10,026 nt of DNA from Planctomicrobium sp. GTDB lineage: Bacteria > Planctomycetota > Planctomycetia > Planctomycetales > Planctomycetaceae. The DNA lies in NCBI GenBank assembly GCA_018659505.1, contig JABJMI010000607.1:1-10026 (forward strand). Direction: 5' to 3'. The translations under genes were made by a program, and so were the position numbers. Positions within the stretch are counted from its first letter, which is position 1; every line of letters starts with the position of its first letter. This document shows, one piece after another, positions 1 to 6,908 of this stretch. Under the pieces are notes generated by a model. The model made no database searches. It saw only the letters and a list, made by a program, of their open reading frames with translations, and was not told the origin of the DNA.

Positions 1-199
1 TACGGACTAGGCAACCTTTCCTGACTCCACAACATTTAATCACACAATCTAACGGTTGTTTTAATTTTCAGTTTCTCTGTCGTCTTTCATAATCCCTGCA
101 ATCAGCCCATTCCCGATAACAGTCTTGATGGATACGCGGGCTGTCTAATGAATTAGGGGGTCATCCATCGTTCTTTGAATCTCTTTTAAGGGCATTCCC

Positions 200-670
200 A
201 TGGATCGGCGACGGCACACCGTTTGGTGTCTCATCACATTGACACTCATCAACGGAATCATTCCACCCAATATTTTCGCAGATGGCTGGTCATTCGGAAC
301 AACGACCATCGAAGAAGTTGCGAAACGCATCGATCGATTACAGAAGCAAATCGATGACCACGGCGTGATCGTTGCCAAAAAACCCGATGTCTGGGGCGAA
401 TCGCGACTGTTGCGGCATCGTGAAGAGTTCGAAACGCAAATGAAGCTCGAACTACCACGATTTCGTTCAACTCTTCAGGCAAAAGAATCAACACGTGATG
501 TTGCATTTCTAGCCAGTGCCCTGGCAGTATCTGGCAATATCCCTGCAATCACTCCTCCAGGTTCCGATACTAGCAGTCAAAACGCCCAGACCATCAACGT
601 CGATGTTGCCAGCCTTTTGCCAGCCTTTTGCCAGGTTCAAGCGAACTCAATTCACCAACTAGTCGCATAA
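200..670 (+). CDS. N-terminal part of a large exported protein, cut off by a frameshift
   Basis: This frame encodes 156 residues and carries the beginning of the large protein that continues in another frame from about 634. The ATG at 200 is supported by AAGGG at 188-192, seven bases upstream. Residues 1-27 look like a signal peptide: a basic start (DRRRH), a hydrophobic core at about 8-21, and a likely cleavage after A27 (IFA before DG). Residues 34-90 are helical and charged, including the stretch AKKPDVWGESRL. The last 15 or so residues, from about residue 142, are read out of frame after the 11-bp duplication and end at TAA 668-670; they should not be taken as real protein. As I recall, similar long planctomycete proteins of unknown function read straight through this region, but I cannot check this here. 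Function is unknown; export is inferred from the signal peptide. Confidence 0.75.
   Translation: MDRRRHTVWCLITLTLINGIIPPNIFADGWSFGTTTIEEVAKRIDRLQKQIDDHGVIVAKKPDVWGESRLLRHREEFETQMKLELPRFRSTLQAKESTRDVAFLASALAVSGNIPAITPPGSDTSSQNAQTINVDVASLLPAFCQVQANSIHQLVA
606..634 (+). repeat. 11-bp tandem duplication that breaks the reading frame
   Basis: The unit CCTTTTGCCAG occurs perfectly twice, at 613-623 and 624-634, preceded by a partial copy TTGCCAG at 606-612. Eleven is not a multiple of three, so one extra unit shifts the frame. With one unit removed, the upstream frame reads V-A-S-L-L-P and continues directly into G-S-S-E-L-N of the downstream frame. The partial third copy suggests the site was already prone to strand slippage. 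Confidence 0.95.
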
Positions 671-3600
671 TTCCGCGCAGCGACAAATTCGGAACCAATA
701 TCGAAACAAAATTCACCGGCACCAATGATAAGGGTGAAGTCGGAGAAATTTCAGGAATTTCTCTTGAACCAGTCACCTTCTTGAACCAAAAGAAACGCTA
801 CTTGGAGCATCTCAATTCCCTCCGCCGTCTTAACGAAGGCGACTCACCTGGTTATGCCTTGAATTTACTCCGCATTCCGGTTTCCGTCCTTCCTGGTCGT
901 GAAACCCGCAAAGGCTACGGCGCCGAAATCGCCATCACCGTCGATCCCTACGAAAGCGAAGAATTGCTCCCAGAAGTGTTTCGGAACTTTGTGGTGAATG
1001 GTGTTGTGGATCGAATTTCACCAACTGTGATGCGATTAGTCACTGAAATGTCCAATGACAACTCTTATGAGAAAACTTCACTTTTTTGGACTCTCTATCG
1101 ATACTCTATTATTGCTTCGGACACTACAGATAACGATACAATGAAAGCGATTTTGGATGACATAAAAAAAATATCTAACGAACTCCTGAAAACAGAATCG
1201 GACATTGAGATCAAGTCACAGTTAAACAAAGTTAATAGTGTGATTGACGCACACCAGAACCCAGATGCTTTGTTCAAAGAAATTCGTGGTCTACTTCTTA
1301 ATTTGGCAGTCATTCGAATTTCTCTTGAGGATCGCCATCCATCGAGTGAACTGTACAAACAAAATATCGTTGAAGCAGATCAAACATTTGAGAAACTTGA
1401 TTTAATTTTAGAGCCCATAAAAGAAATTTATGAATGGAAAACCCCAGAGTATGGCAACGACCTCCTGAACAAAAACGAGCTAAGCGAACTGACTTTTCTT
1501 TTAGAGAAAGGAAGTCGAGTCAGCTTGGATCAAACTGAGTTTATCAGATTAAAGCAATTACAGCTTAAGCGTTTTCCAAGTTCGTTAATTAGTCGTCATA
1601 CAACAAATGAAAATGTCGTTCTTGAGATTAATGAGGAAGAAATCGTTTCATCTTTCAGTAAAGGATATTCGAAAAAAAATCCTTTTGAACAACCACCTAG
1701 CAAAATTTTCAGTGAAAAATTTCAATGGCTTCTGACGCGATTGCTCAACGATATTTTCCAGTCTTACCGGCAAGGAGCTTATGAGTTCCTTCCGACTGGA
1801 AATGGAAGTCAATTAAAACAAGCAGTCACTCTATCACACAACAATTTTGTTGACGGAACGTCTTTGATCCCTGTTTCTTTGCTAGCATACCAAGTTCTTC
1901 GTCCCGATGTGCATCAAGTGAATTACGAAGATGTACGAAGATTCTTGCGTCAGGAGATTGCTGGCTCTTACGAGATGCTAAGCCAGGAATTCGTAGAGCA
2001 TGGGGAAATTTCGAATATAACTGAAACATCGAAATCGAGAAAGGATATTGAAGGTGTTACTCCTTCACAACCAGTTGTTGATATTTTGACTGGTAGTTCA
2101 ATGCAGGTGAGAATGACTCGGAGTAAAAAGAAAAAAAAGCCCCCAACAGAAAAGTCTGAGACAATCGTTTTTGAGACTTACCGCCACCACATCGACATGA
2201 TGGAATTCTGGCGGACACACTGCAGTCAGGATCTCGTAAACGCAGTTAAATCTGTTCGCCGTAAAGGCGAAGATGCATTAGATGACTATTTTGATTTCAA
2301 GCGTGATCGTCTTTTCGATAAACCATACGATAGATATAAAAATCAAACTCCCCCAGAATATCAGAGGCAGCGTACGCTAAGTCAACACCGTTATTTCTAC
2401 TACTCAGACCTGAAAAACCACTTCCCTGAAGCAGATTTCTCAACAACAGCTTACCTAGGTTGGCAGGTCATATTAGAATCTGCATTACTGAATGAACGAC
2501 TCAAGCAAGACATGCGGGAGATCGAAGTCGAAAAAGGCTGTCCCTGCCTAAATCATAATGGAATCGATTTCTACGGTCCTCGACCATCGATTGAAGCTCG
2601 GCAAGCCTTTAACCAATACGTCCGTTGCCGTTGGCCAGTCAAAGTCTTTGCTTTAGACCCCGTTACTGATGACCAGAATGTCGGCAGCGCATTCAGTCAG
2701 CGACGCGAACTTCAAATGGCTGTTGCCATTGGGTTTTCACAAGGTCTATTTTCTGCCCAGAATCTTGATCGTTACGTCCGTCGACTAGAGTACGATCTCG
2801 AAACAATTGAATTAAATCGAACGTCAGTCGGATACGCCTTTGGCGAAGATACGTTCGGCTGGCGATTCTATCCTCGCGTCCAAACTCCGCCTGTTCCAGG
2901 GAATCTAGAAACGAAATTTCGCGACCTCTTAATCGGTGGACGTAACCGGGAACAAGCCCTGCGAGATCGTATGCTCGAAGCGGGCATGCGGGAATGTACC
3001 GCCCTCGTCGTCATGCCTTCATTCATCCCTTACATGTGCGTCGACATTCAAACCAACTACTTCAAAATCGGCAAGGACCTGTTCCATAAGCCATTCAAAA
3101 GAAAGAATGACCTGTCCGATGCAGTTGGTCTCAGTCGTGAATTGACAGAAGTACGCAATCTTGTTCATCAGTGCGTACAAGATCAGCATTTGTACCGTCC
3201 AGAAGAGATTGCGCATCTGCAAAGAGCGATCAACCGAATTGATCACCAACTTCCATTGCAATCAGAAATGATTCAAGTCCCTTACGAAAACACCCTCAGT
3301 GGTTTTGAAGCATTCAATTCAGGCATCTCAGACCTGGGACCGCAACTCCTCGACTGGTACGGTGCTCCCGGGATTCTCGTCGCCACCGGCAACGAACTTC
3401 CACCGGGTAGCAATTTAGACGTCACAACAAAAGACACAACCACCTCAAAATTGGATGTCCAGACAGAAGAAAAGAGAGTCATCTCCGATGCTAACCCACT
3501 CGGACCAACGCAGATTTTCCTTATTGGCAAGAACTTCACATCACTTGGAGAAGGAACGCGTGTCATCGCTGGCGGCATGGATGTCACCGATAGCAAGAAA

Positions 3601-4527
3601 GTCGTCAATCGCGACATTATCAGCGTCCTTGTTCCTTCATCAGTGATGACTTCAGAAGTCAAAATCAAGGAATCGGATGATCCGAAGTATTATGTCGATG
3701 TGCATCTCGCAACGCCTCACGGAGTCACCAGCCGCATTCGAGTTCCAGCCATCGAACCGCCAGCTGCAAAGAAAGCAAACGTGCAATTAGCTGCCGTCTC
3801 TGCAAAGCTGGAAGCTATTGAAAAGAAAGTCGAAGCTGTTGACGCCCGCCAAATCACGAAAGTGACTTGGGCGGAAAAGAAGAACGAAGGGACTCTGAAA
3901 GTTTGTATCGATTCCAACTCAACTCCTCGCTATGTTGTGAGCATTGAGAAGAATTCCAGCTTGAAGATCCCGGCTTGTGCCTTTGCAAAAGATGTCAAAG
4001 CAATTGATGTCGCATTTCAGGTCGAAGTTTCGACTGATGAAAAAGAGTTCAAGAAACTTACCGACACCGACAATAAGGAATTCTACATTCCGTTTCCGAA
4101 TTCAATTCCTGTCACACTCGATGCAGACGGAACTCCAACCGCAGCGATTAATCGCACTGATTTACAAGGGCTCATTGATCAGGCCATGCGAAGGAGTAAC
4201 TATCAGAAAGCTGACATTAAGGCGATTCGTGTGCTTGGTTGCCTTAGATTAAGAAATACGAAACACGCAGACATCGCAGAATGGCCGGTCTACAAAATTG
4301 ATGATTACCTTGAGATCAAGATTACTACCTTCGATGCATGTGTCACTTGTAATAATGCCAAGTGTACCTGCCAGCAAGCTCTCGGAAAATTGTCAGCTTC
4401 CCAGATCTGGCCGCCGGAGGGTGAATCAAAGTCAGTAAAAAGTGCTCCAATAAAAGAGTTATTACTTTTCGCTCCACCACAAAGTGATCGAATCGCTCTA
4501 CCTCTTCTTCCTGATTTTCTGAAGTAA
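628..4527 (+). CDS. Main body of a large planctomycete-type exported protein of unknown function
   Basis: This open frame of 1299 codons is the main part of the protein that starts at 200. Its only available start is the TTG at 628, which lies inside the duplicated repeat and has no Shine-Dalgarno site, so independent translation is doubtful; joined to the first part it gives about 1438 residues (add 139 to the numbers below). Residues 60-140 contain a conserved-looking beta-rich segment (SVLPGRETRKGYGAEIAITV). Residues 141-511 are AT-rich at DNA level, helical and charged, ending in a lysine run near 500-504. C638 and C640 form a Cys-Pro-Cys. Residues 952-1038, with NPLGPTQIFLIGKNF, resemble an IPT/TIG immunoglobulin-like fold. 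Residues 1052-1075 form a short coiled coil, and C1238, C1241, C1246 and C1248 form a CX2CX4CXC cluster. There is no recognisable enzyme motif. It is probably a secreted or envelope-associated structural or binding protein, by inference only. Confidence 0.85.
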   Translation: MPGSSELNSPTSRIIPRSDKFGTNIETKFTGTNDKGEVGEISGISLEPVTFLNQKKRYLEHLNSLRRLNEGDSPGYALNLLRIPVSVLPGRETRKGYGAEIAITVDPYESEELLPEVFRNFVVNGVVDRISPTVMRLVTEMSNDNSYEKTSLFWTLYRYSIIASDTTDNDTMKAILDDIKKISNELLKTESDIEIKSQLNKVNSVIDAHQNPDALFKEIRGLLLNLAVIRISLEDRHPSSELYKQNIVEADQTFEKLDLILEPIKEIYEWKTPEYGNDLLNKNELSELTFLLEKGSRVSLDQTEFIRLKQLQLKRFPSSLISRHTTNENVVLEINEEEIVSSFSKGYSKKNPFEQPPSKIFSEKFQWLLTRLLNDIFQSYRQGAYEFLPTGNGSQLKQAVTLSHNNFVDGTSLIPVSLLAYQVLRPDVHQVNYEDVRRFLRQEIAGSYEMLSQEFVEHGEISNITETSKSRKDIEGVTPSQPVVDILTGSSMQVRMTRSKKKKKPPTEKSETIVFETYRHHIDMMEFWRTHCSQDLVNAVKSVRRKGEDALDDYFDFKRDRLFDKPYDRYKNQTPPEYQRQRTLSQHRYFYYSDLKNHFPEADFSTTAYLGWQVILESALLNERLKQDMREIEVEKGCPCLNHNGIDFYGPRPSIEARQAFNQYVRCRWPVKVFALDPVTDDQNVGSAFSQRRELQMAVAIGFSQGLFSAQNLDRYVRRLEYDLETIELNRTSVGYAFGEDTFGWRFYPRVQTPPVPGNLETKFRDLLIGGRNREQALRDRMLEAGMRECTALVVMPSFIPYMCVDIQTNYFKIGKDLFHKPFKRKNDLSDAVGLSRELTEVRNLVHQCVQDQHLYRPEEIAHLQRAINRIDHQLPLQSEMIQVPYENTLSGFEAFNSGISDLGPQLLDWYGAPGILVATGNELPPGSNLDVTTKDTTTSKLDVQTEEKRVISDANPLGPTQIFLIGKNFTSLGEGTRVIAGGMDVTDSKKVVNRDIISVLVPSSVMTSEVKIKESDDPKYYVDVHLATPHGVTSRIRVPAIEPPAAKKANVQLAAVSAKLEAIEKKVEAVDARQITKVTWAEKKNEGTLKVCIDSNSTPRYVVSIEKNSSLKIPACAFAKDVKAIDVAFQVEVSTDEKEFKKLTDTDNKEFYIPFPNSIPVTLDADGTPTAAINRTDLQGLIDQAMRRSNYQKADIKAIRVLGCLRLRNTKHADIAEWPVYKIDDYLEIKITTFDACVTCNNAKCTCQQALGKLSASQIWPPEGESKSVKSAPIKELLLFAPPQSDRIALPLLPDFLK

Positions 4528-4586
4528 GCCTTCAATCTTGTTTGCCGCGTAAAAACTGTGACAAGCTAATTCTGTTTTTCAATTCA

Positions 4587-4623
4587 AAGCCCCGAGCGAT
4601 CAATCTCTGATCGCTCGGGGCTT
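4587..4623. terminator. Two-way hairpin terminator between convergent genes
   Basis: A perfect 16-bp stem (4587-4602 with 4608-4623) closes a five-base loop. The stem core CCCCGAGCGATCA is GC-rich, with an AAG at the left foot and CTT plus pyrimidines (CTTTC) at the right. It lies 60 bp after the stop of the large + strand gene and about 98 bp after the stop of the - strand gene that ends at 4721, so it can end transcription from both sides. The U-tract is short in either direction, so termination may be partly factor-dependent. Confidence 0.85.
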
Positions 4624-4639
4624 CTTTCATTGAACGAAT

Positions 4640-4670
4640 TTAGCCACACACTTCAAGTATGTGCCACCCA
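4640..4670 (+). repeat. Dispersed palindromic repeat, copy A
   Basis: This 31-bp element starts TTAGC and ends ACCCA. Its core is an imperfect palindrome with 11-base arms (4643-4653 and 4655-4665) around one central C, matching at 9 of 11 positions. It closely resembles copy B at 6803-6832: both share TTAGC at one end, CACACTTCA in the middle and ACCCA at the other end. It lies between the two-way terminator and the end of the HNHR-type gene. There is no U-run, so it is not an obvious terminator. Confidence 0.7.
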
Positions 4671-4720
4671 CAAACCACAACGATTCATCGTTTCGCCCCC
4701 ATCTCCCGCCCCTCAATCTC

Positions 4721-5368
4721 TCAAGCCCTATTCTCTCTATCCAATCTTACCTTCTCCTCCAGCACCTCCGGCAACGGCATCTTCTCATTAAAATGCCCCT
4801 CGCCATACAGCAAGTCTCTCAACCGGCGACATGCCCAGTCCCACGAACCTAAACGATGACAAATCGTTCCCGGACTGATTCGTCCCCCGCGCAGCTTGTG
4901 TTTGTCGTACACCGGACGTTCTCGAAAGATTCGATAAACCCGATATAAATCGAGCAGAATCTCTTCGTCGTAATACACCTGCTGAATCTTCGCTCTCCGG
5001 CTCAAACCGACAGCGACCCGCAACTCTCCCCAGGTCCCGAATCGCGTCTCGATCATCCGCGCCGAAAGTCCCGTGGTCTGCATGAAGAATCGCATCGTGA
5101 TATTCTCACCTTGCGAGCTGACCACATTCTGCATCCGTTCCAGAATCTCTTCCCGCGTCACCTTATGCAGCGACCGCGGAGCCTCAGCCATCAACCCCAC
5201 TTCCACCCGCACAGACTTCCAGCTACCAAACAGATCATAAATCACCCGCTGCGAAATTCCCGTCTCTCGCTGAAATGCCATCAACGTCAATCGCTCGCCG
5301 TAAGCCTCTACCAATCCAAGCGCCAGCGACAACACCCCATCCCGCGTATGTTTCTTCTTCAAGCTCAT
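4721..5368 (-). CDS. Protein of three homing-endonuclease-associated (HNHR-type) DNA-binding repeats
   Basis: The 215-residue protein is built of three helical repeats of about 50 residues: 9-59, 72-121 and 134-187. Each ends with the signature of the homing-endonuclease-associated repeat, a basic helix followed by FGSW (47-50), FGTW (110-113) or LGSW (173-176); the first two then run into VEVGL and VAVGL. In this family the repeats are helix-turn-helix-like DNA-binding modules usually attached to an HNH or other nuclease. Here no nuclease domain is present, so a stand-alone DNA-binding or regulatory protein is inferred. The ATG at 5368 is preferred because AGGTGG sits five bases upstream; in-frame GTG codons at 5377 and 5374 overlap that site. 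The gene starts 67 bp after serS ends, same strand, with two adjacent palindromes in the gap that may be its operator. The tail, residues 188-215, is charged. Confidence 0.85.
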   Translation of the reverse strand: MSLKKKHTRDGVLSLALGLVEAYGERLTLMAFQRETGISQRVIYDLFGSWKSVRVEVGLMAEAPRSLHKVTREEILERMQNVVSSQGENITMRFFMQTTGLSARMIETRFGTWGELRVAVGLSRRAKIQQVYYDEEILLDLYRVYRIFRERPVYDKHKLRGGRISPGTICHRLGSWDWACRRLRDLLYGEGHFNEKMPLPEVLEEKVRLDRENRA

Positions 5369-5378
5369 GGTCACCACC

Positions 5379-5405
5379 TACTGAAAATCAGTAAGTTGCG
5401 CAACT
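5379..5405. promoter_or_regulatory. Two abutting palindromes upstream of the HNHR-type gene
   Basis: TACTGAAAATCAGTA (5379-5393; six-base arms, three-base centre) directly abuts AGTTGCGCAACT (5394-5405; perfect 12-bp palindrome). The first ends at the Shine-Dalgarno site of the gene that starts at 5368. Two dyads directly in front of a gene for a DNA-binding protein suggest an autoregulatory operator, by inference. They could instead form weak hairpins in the serS 3' end. Confidence 0.5.
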
Positions 5406-5435
5406 CAAGACGCGTGGCACTTCAAGACTCTGCGA

Positions 5436-6719
5436 TTAAGACTTCGCGGTGATGCTTTCGCAGCCCATCCATTTTTGAATGGCTTTCGGAATGCGAATGC
5501 TACCGTCGGCTTGTTGATGGTTTTCGATCAGAGCGATCATAGCGCGGGTGACGGCGACCGCTGTCCCGTTGAGAGTGTGAACGAACTGTGTTCCTTTCTT
5601 CTCTGCGGTCTTACAGCGAATCCCGAGTCGTCTCGCTTGGAAGTCAGTACAGTTTGAAGCAGAAGTAACTTCGCCATAAGTCCCTCCATCGCCGCGACCA
5701 GGCATCCAGGCTTCGATGTCGAATTTCCGATAAGCAGGACCGCCCAGATCGCCGGCAGCGGTATCGATGACCTGATAAGGAATCTCCAACGCCTGGAAGA
5801 TCTCTTCTTCAATCTTCACGATCAATTCATGAAGTGCGTCTGAGTCCTCTGCATTCGGAGCGGTGAAGCCGAACATTTCGACCTTTGTAAATTGATGAAC
5901 TCGATAGATCCCCTTCGAAGCTTTGCCGTGTCCGCCAGCTTCGGTTCGGAAACAGTGTGAGACACCGGCTGCCTTAATTGGTAACTCAGCTTCGTCCAGA
6001 ATTTGGTCTCGTAACATTCCCCCTAAAGGGATCTCCGCGGTGGCAATCAAAGAGAGGTCTGTGTTTTCAATACTGTAGATTTGAGTCTCTGGTCCACGCG
6101 GTTGATAACCTGTTCCTTGTAAAACTTCTTGTCGAGCAAGATCAGGAGTTGTGTAAAGAGTAAATCCTTCGGCTCGGACCTTCTCAATAGCGAATTGAAC
6201 AAGTGCCATCTCCAACATGACCGCTTCGTTCTTTAAAAAGTAAAACCCTGAGCCAGCGACTTTCGCACCCGCTTCGAAATCGACGAGATCGAGATCAGCC
6301 ATTAACTGAACATGATCTTTCGGTTCGAAATCAAATTTCGTCGGCTCGCCCCATGTTCTCAAAAGAGTCGCATCGTCTTCACCGCCCATTGGAGCAGCGG
6401 GATGAGTCATGTTCGGCAGATTTGATTGTTCTTCGAAAAGCTCTGCTTCAACAACTTTCAGTTCTGCTTCATTCTCTGCGACGTCTACTTTGAGTTGCTT
6501 GCCCGCTGCGATAAGAGCCGGTCGTTCTTCAGCGGTCGCTTTGGGAATTTTGCCTGCTGATTCCTTTTGCTGTTGTCGAATACTGTCCCCCGCTGAAATC
6601 AGAGAACTTCGCTGCTGACGCAATTCCAGAATCTTCGGAACGTCACATTCAACGCCACGATTTTTACAGTTCTGTTCAACGAGTTCCGCATTGTCGCAGA
6701 TGAATTGCAGGTCAAGCAT
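5436..6719 (-). CDS. serS: Seryl-tRNA synthetase
   Basis: The enzyme activates serine with ATP and loads it onto tRNA-Ser (and tRNA-Sec where present) in the cytoplasm. At 427 residues it has the normal length for the bacterial class II enzyme. Residues 1-110 form the N-terminal arm, with the long antiparallel coiled coil (about 27-100) that grips the tRNA long variable arm. The catalytic core follows: the TAEIPL serine-site motif (227-232), motif 2 with FRTEAG (257-262, R258), the EVTSASNCTDFQARR segment (350-364), and motif 3 around NGTAVAVTRAMIALIEN (384-400, R392). The open frame runs upstream to 6812, but the ATG at 6719 begins the canonical MLDLQF, and the extra 31 residues only translate the direct repeats upstream. 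No clear Shine-Dalgarno site is seen. The HNHR-type gene follows on the same strand after 67 bp. Confidence 0.97.
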   Translation of the reverse strand: MLDLQFICDNAELVEQNCKNRGVECDVPKILELRQQRSSLISAGDSIRQQQKESAGKIPKATAEERPALIAAGKQLKVDVAENEAELKVVEAELFEEQSNLPNMTHPAAPMGGEDDATLLRTWGEPTKFDFEPKDHVQLMADLDLVDFEAGAKVAGSGFYFLKNEAVMLEMALVQFAIEKVRAEGFTLYTTPDLARQEVLQGTGYQPRGPETQIYSIENTDLSLIATAEIPLGGMLRDQILDEAELPIKAAGVSHCFRTEAGGHGKASKGIYRVHQFTKVEMFGFTAPNAEDSDALHELIVKIEEEIFQALEIPYQVIDTAAGDLGGPAYRKFDIEAWMPGRGDGGTYGEVTSASNCTDFQARRLGIRCKTAEKKGTQFVHTLNGTAVAVTRAMIALIENHQQADGSIRIPKAIQKWMGCESITAKS

Positions 6720-6722
6720 TGT

Positions 6723-6753
6723 AGATGGGCAAGGGGCTAGAGGAGATGGGCAA
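6723..6753. repeat. 10-bp direct repeat just upstream of serS
   Basis: AGATGGGCAA occurs at 6723-6732 and again at 6744-6753, 21 bp apart, with a purine-rich linker. The first copy ends only three bases from the serS start, so it lies in the serS leader. On the - strand both read TTGCCCATCT. Function is unknown; it may be a slippage product or part of a dispersed spacer repeat. Confidence 0.6.
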
Positions 6754-6802
6754 AGGTATTGAATAGAAATGAAGAGTTGGGAAATAGGAAATATGTTTGT
6801 GG

Positions 6803-6832
6803 TTAGCTGCACACTTCATTGTGTGCAACCCA
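6803..6832 (+). repeat. Dispersed palindromic repeat, copy B
   Basis: This 30-bp element matches copy A (4640-4670) from TTAGC to ACCCA. Its arms are GCTGCACAC (6806-6814) and GTGTGCAAC (6821-6829), one mismatch in nine, around a six-base centre TTCATT. It lies in the spacer between the dipeptidase stop and the serS start. It has no U-run and is not an evident terminator. Confidence 0.7.
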
Positions 6833-6869
6833 TTGTGCTGATAAATGAAAACTGAGTCGCCATGGGATC

Positions 6870-6884
6870 TTGTACCGGGTACAA
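6870..6884. promoter_or_regulatory. Perfect 15-bp palindrome between the dipeptidase and serS genes
   Basis: TTGTACCGGGTACAA has perfect seven-base arms around one central G. It lies 25 bp past the dipeptidase stop and about 150 bp upstream of serS. Its shape suits a dimeric repressor site or a small hairpin at the dipeptidase mRNA end. There is no U-run, so a terminator is less likely. No clear promoter was found next to it. Confidence 0.4.
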
Positions 6885-6908
6885 ATGCAAGATTGAAAAT
6901 AGATCGTT

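Noticed and set aside
1..24. Possible tail of an upstream gene, read as YGLGNLS then TGA on the + strand
   Set aside because: Seven residues are too few to separate a real C-terminus from chance.
5111..5452. 113-residue + strand open frame opposite the HNHR-type gene
   Set aside because: It is a shadow of the well-supported - strand gene, and its histidine/arginine-rich composition is typical of an antisense reading.
6720..6812. 31-residue N-terminal extension of the serS open frame
   Set aside because: It translates the spacer direct repeat (proline- and serine-rich) and precedes the canonical MLDLQF start of seryl-tRNA synthetases.
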